From: Spirodela intermedia
Lineage: Eukaryota; Streptophyta; Magnoliopsida; Alismatales; Araceae
Length of the DNA: 64,000 nt
Assembly: GCA_902729315.2 (NCBI GenBank)
Contig: LR746265.1
Coordinates: 937,501 to 1,001,500 of the forward strand
Reading direction: 5' to 3'
Position numbers and translations under genes: made by a program. Below the pieces are notes generated by a model that ran no database searches, was not told the origin of the DNA, and worked only from the letters and a program-made list of their open reading frames with translations. Each line of letters starts with the position of its first letter. Positions within the stretch are counted from its first letter, which is position 1. Of this stretch, positions 62,968-64,000 are shown one piece after another.

Positions 62968-63243
62968 CTTGATAAATGGACGGTCCCTATTGGGAAATGA
63001 ATCGATAAAGCTTTCTTTAAGCAGGAGTGAGACCTGAACAAAACAAGAATTATATCTTAATGTGTGAGATAATGGCATAAACATGAAAGCCAATTCATCT
63101 GTCAGAAAGGTTTCTAGATTTGCTCATTTACTGACCCTATCATTGCTTGATTGCACATCTGTAATAGTGTGTGAGCGCAAATTTGAGCATAATGATTCCA
63201 GATAGTTCCTCAATATGCTTAAAAATTGGTGAGCTGCCTCAGC
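62968..63243 (-). CDS. Two exons of a probable DENN-domain protein gene (partial)
   Basis: Minus-strand exons 63243-63136 (AEAAHQFLSILRNYLESLCS, then SHTITDVQSSNDR) and 63033-62968 (VSLLLKESFIDSFPNRDRPF, IK) are each phase 0 with good GT-AG sites and read as one continuous peptide of 58 residues. The VSLLLKESFID...DRPFIK block resembles the C-terminal dDENN part of plant DENN (AEX-3) proteins, which act as Rab exchange factors in membrane traffic. The next exon, expected to continue with an LFVDTQ-like segment, was not found to the left, where the DNA is rearranged. Upstream exons should lie beyond the right edge or in 63.3-64 kb. It may be intact with a missed exon, or a broken copy. Family assignment is from memory and only moderate. 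Confidence 0.5.
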
Positions 63244-64000
63244 CTGGACCATAAAACAGAAGAATGAAAACTGTGCCAAAATATCAGAACTTCGTCTGCC
63301 TCTTCATCAAGAACATTTTCGAAATCAAGAGGAGCCTTTTGAGAATTTTTATTAATGGTGGAAATCAACAACTAATATATTAACAAAATAAAGGACTGAT
63401 AACAACGTAAAATGAAAAGAAAAACTATAATACGAAAGATACAGAAAGAAGAAGAAGAAGACATTAATAAAACGTCTCAACAGCTAACATGAGTGTCAAT
63501 GATTAAAAAAAATCTCAAATTTTTTTCAAGAGAAAGTTGAGCAAATTCTTGATAAAATTCGGCTGGCCAGATTGATGGGCACCTCCCGTTCCCGTAACTC
63601 TTGAACATTTGAATGCATACAATAATGCCACGTCGATTATATCTTTTATATTTCTGAACTTGAGCTGAAATTTTCTGTTTTTACTTCCTGTGCATTTTTC
63701 CCGCAGGATACCTACTGAGATAATCTTCCGCAGGATAAAGCATTAATAAACCCTGTGCATTTTGGATCAGTAACTATAGAGCATGAAGAATTCCACCTGT
63801 GTGGATGTTTGGCCATCTGAAGGTTTTTTCCCCTGTTCCATGGGCCGAAACTGGCAACTAATAAAGTAAAGTAGTCTTTGACATTTTCCCGGGTACTAGA
63901 GAGCACCCTTTGGAGGACTGACATACTCAAAATGCCACATAAACCCTTGACAGATGACGAAGATCCTTTGTTTGATATATCCAACGTCCAATTAATGCCC
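63244..64000. other. Right edge, upstream of the partial gene
   Basis: AT-rich, probably intronic. A minus-strand frame at 63984-63712 (SVKGLCGILSMSVLQRVLSS) is protein-like but unassigned and may be a further exon. Confidence 0.35.

Overview
This window looks like nuclear DNA of a flowering plant. The genes have GT-AG introns, AT-rich introns and spacers, and in several cases very GC-rich single-exon coding regions. They belong to plant families: a MUR3-type GT47 galactosyltransferase, a DREB2-type AP2/ERF factor, UDP-glycosyltransferases, a plant GATA factor, a PLS-class PPR protein and an F-box/kelch protein. The strong GC contrast between single-exon genes and their surroundings suggests a monocot, but this is inference and the species cannot be named.

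Layout. 1-5.4 kb holds the MUR3-like gene (+) and a short DREB2-like gene (+), each with a CT-rich leader. 5.4-12.5 kb is a retrotransposon graveyard: a plus-strand Ty1/copia gag relic abuts a minus-strand Ty1/copia relic, followed by a plus-strand Ty3/gypsy pol relic. 13.1-15 kb is a dead UGT92-like glycosyltransferase broken by frameshifts and by a 351-bp solo LTR with a perfect 5-bp target duplication. 15-19 kb is non-genic, with a 91-bp GA microsatellite. 19-20.5 kb is an intact zeatin-O-glucosyltransferase-like gene with a clear TATA box. 20.5-26.5 kb is AT-rich with no gene seen. 26.6-27.5 kb is a two-exon GATA factor.

31-60 kb is the gene-dense part. It holds a ten-exon DHHC-type acyltransferase (+) converging on a single-exon F-box gene (-), with only 48 bp between their stop codons. 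Next is a twelve-exon KRR1 ribosome-biogenesis gene (+) converging on a four-exon plastid-type HMA-fold gene (-). Then come an eight-exon RNase H1 (-) and a PPR gene (-) that is divergent, over 245 bp, from a four-exon small membrane-protein gene (+). 60-64 kb is dominated by local tandem and inverted duplications and contains two exons of a probable DENN-domain gene (-).

These genes do not form a pathway or operon; they are an ordinary plant neighbourhood. I found no convincing new biological system. The most interesting points are the solo-LTR disruption, an atypical short DHHC domain, an HMA fold without its metal motif and with a predicted GC-AG intron, a TTGAC (W-box) cluster with a ~105-bp repeat, an unassigned plus-strand exon pair near 49 kb, and several young local duplications, one of which copied the start of an exon without its splice acceptor. 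All spliced models were assembled by eye from splice consensus, phase and protein-family conservation; no search was run.
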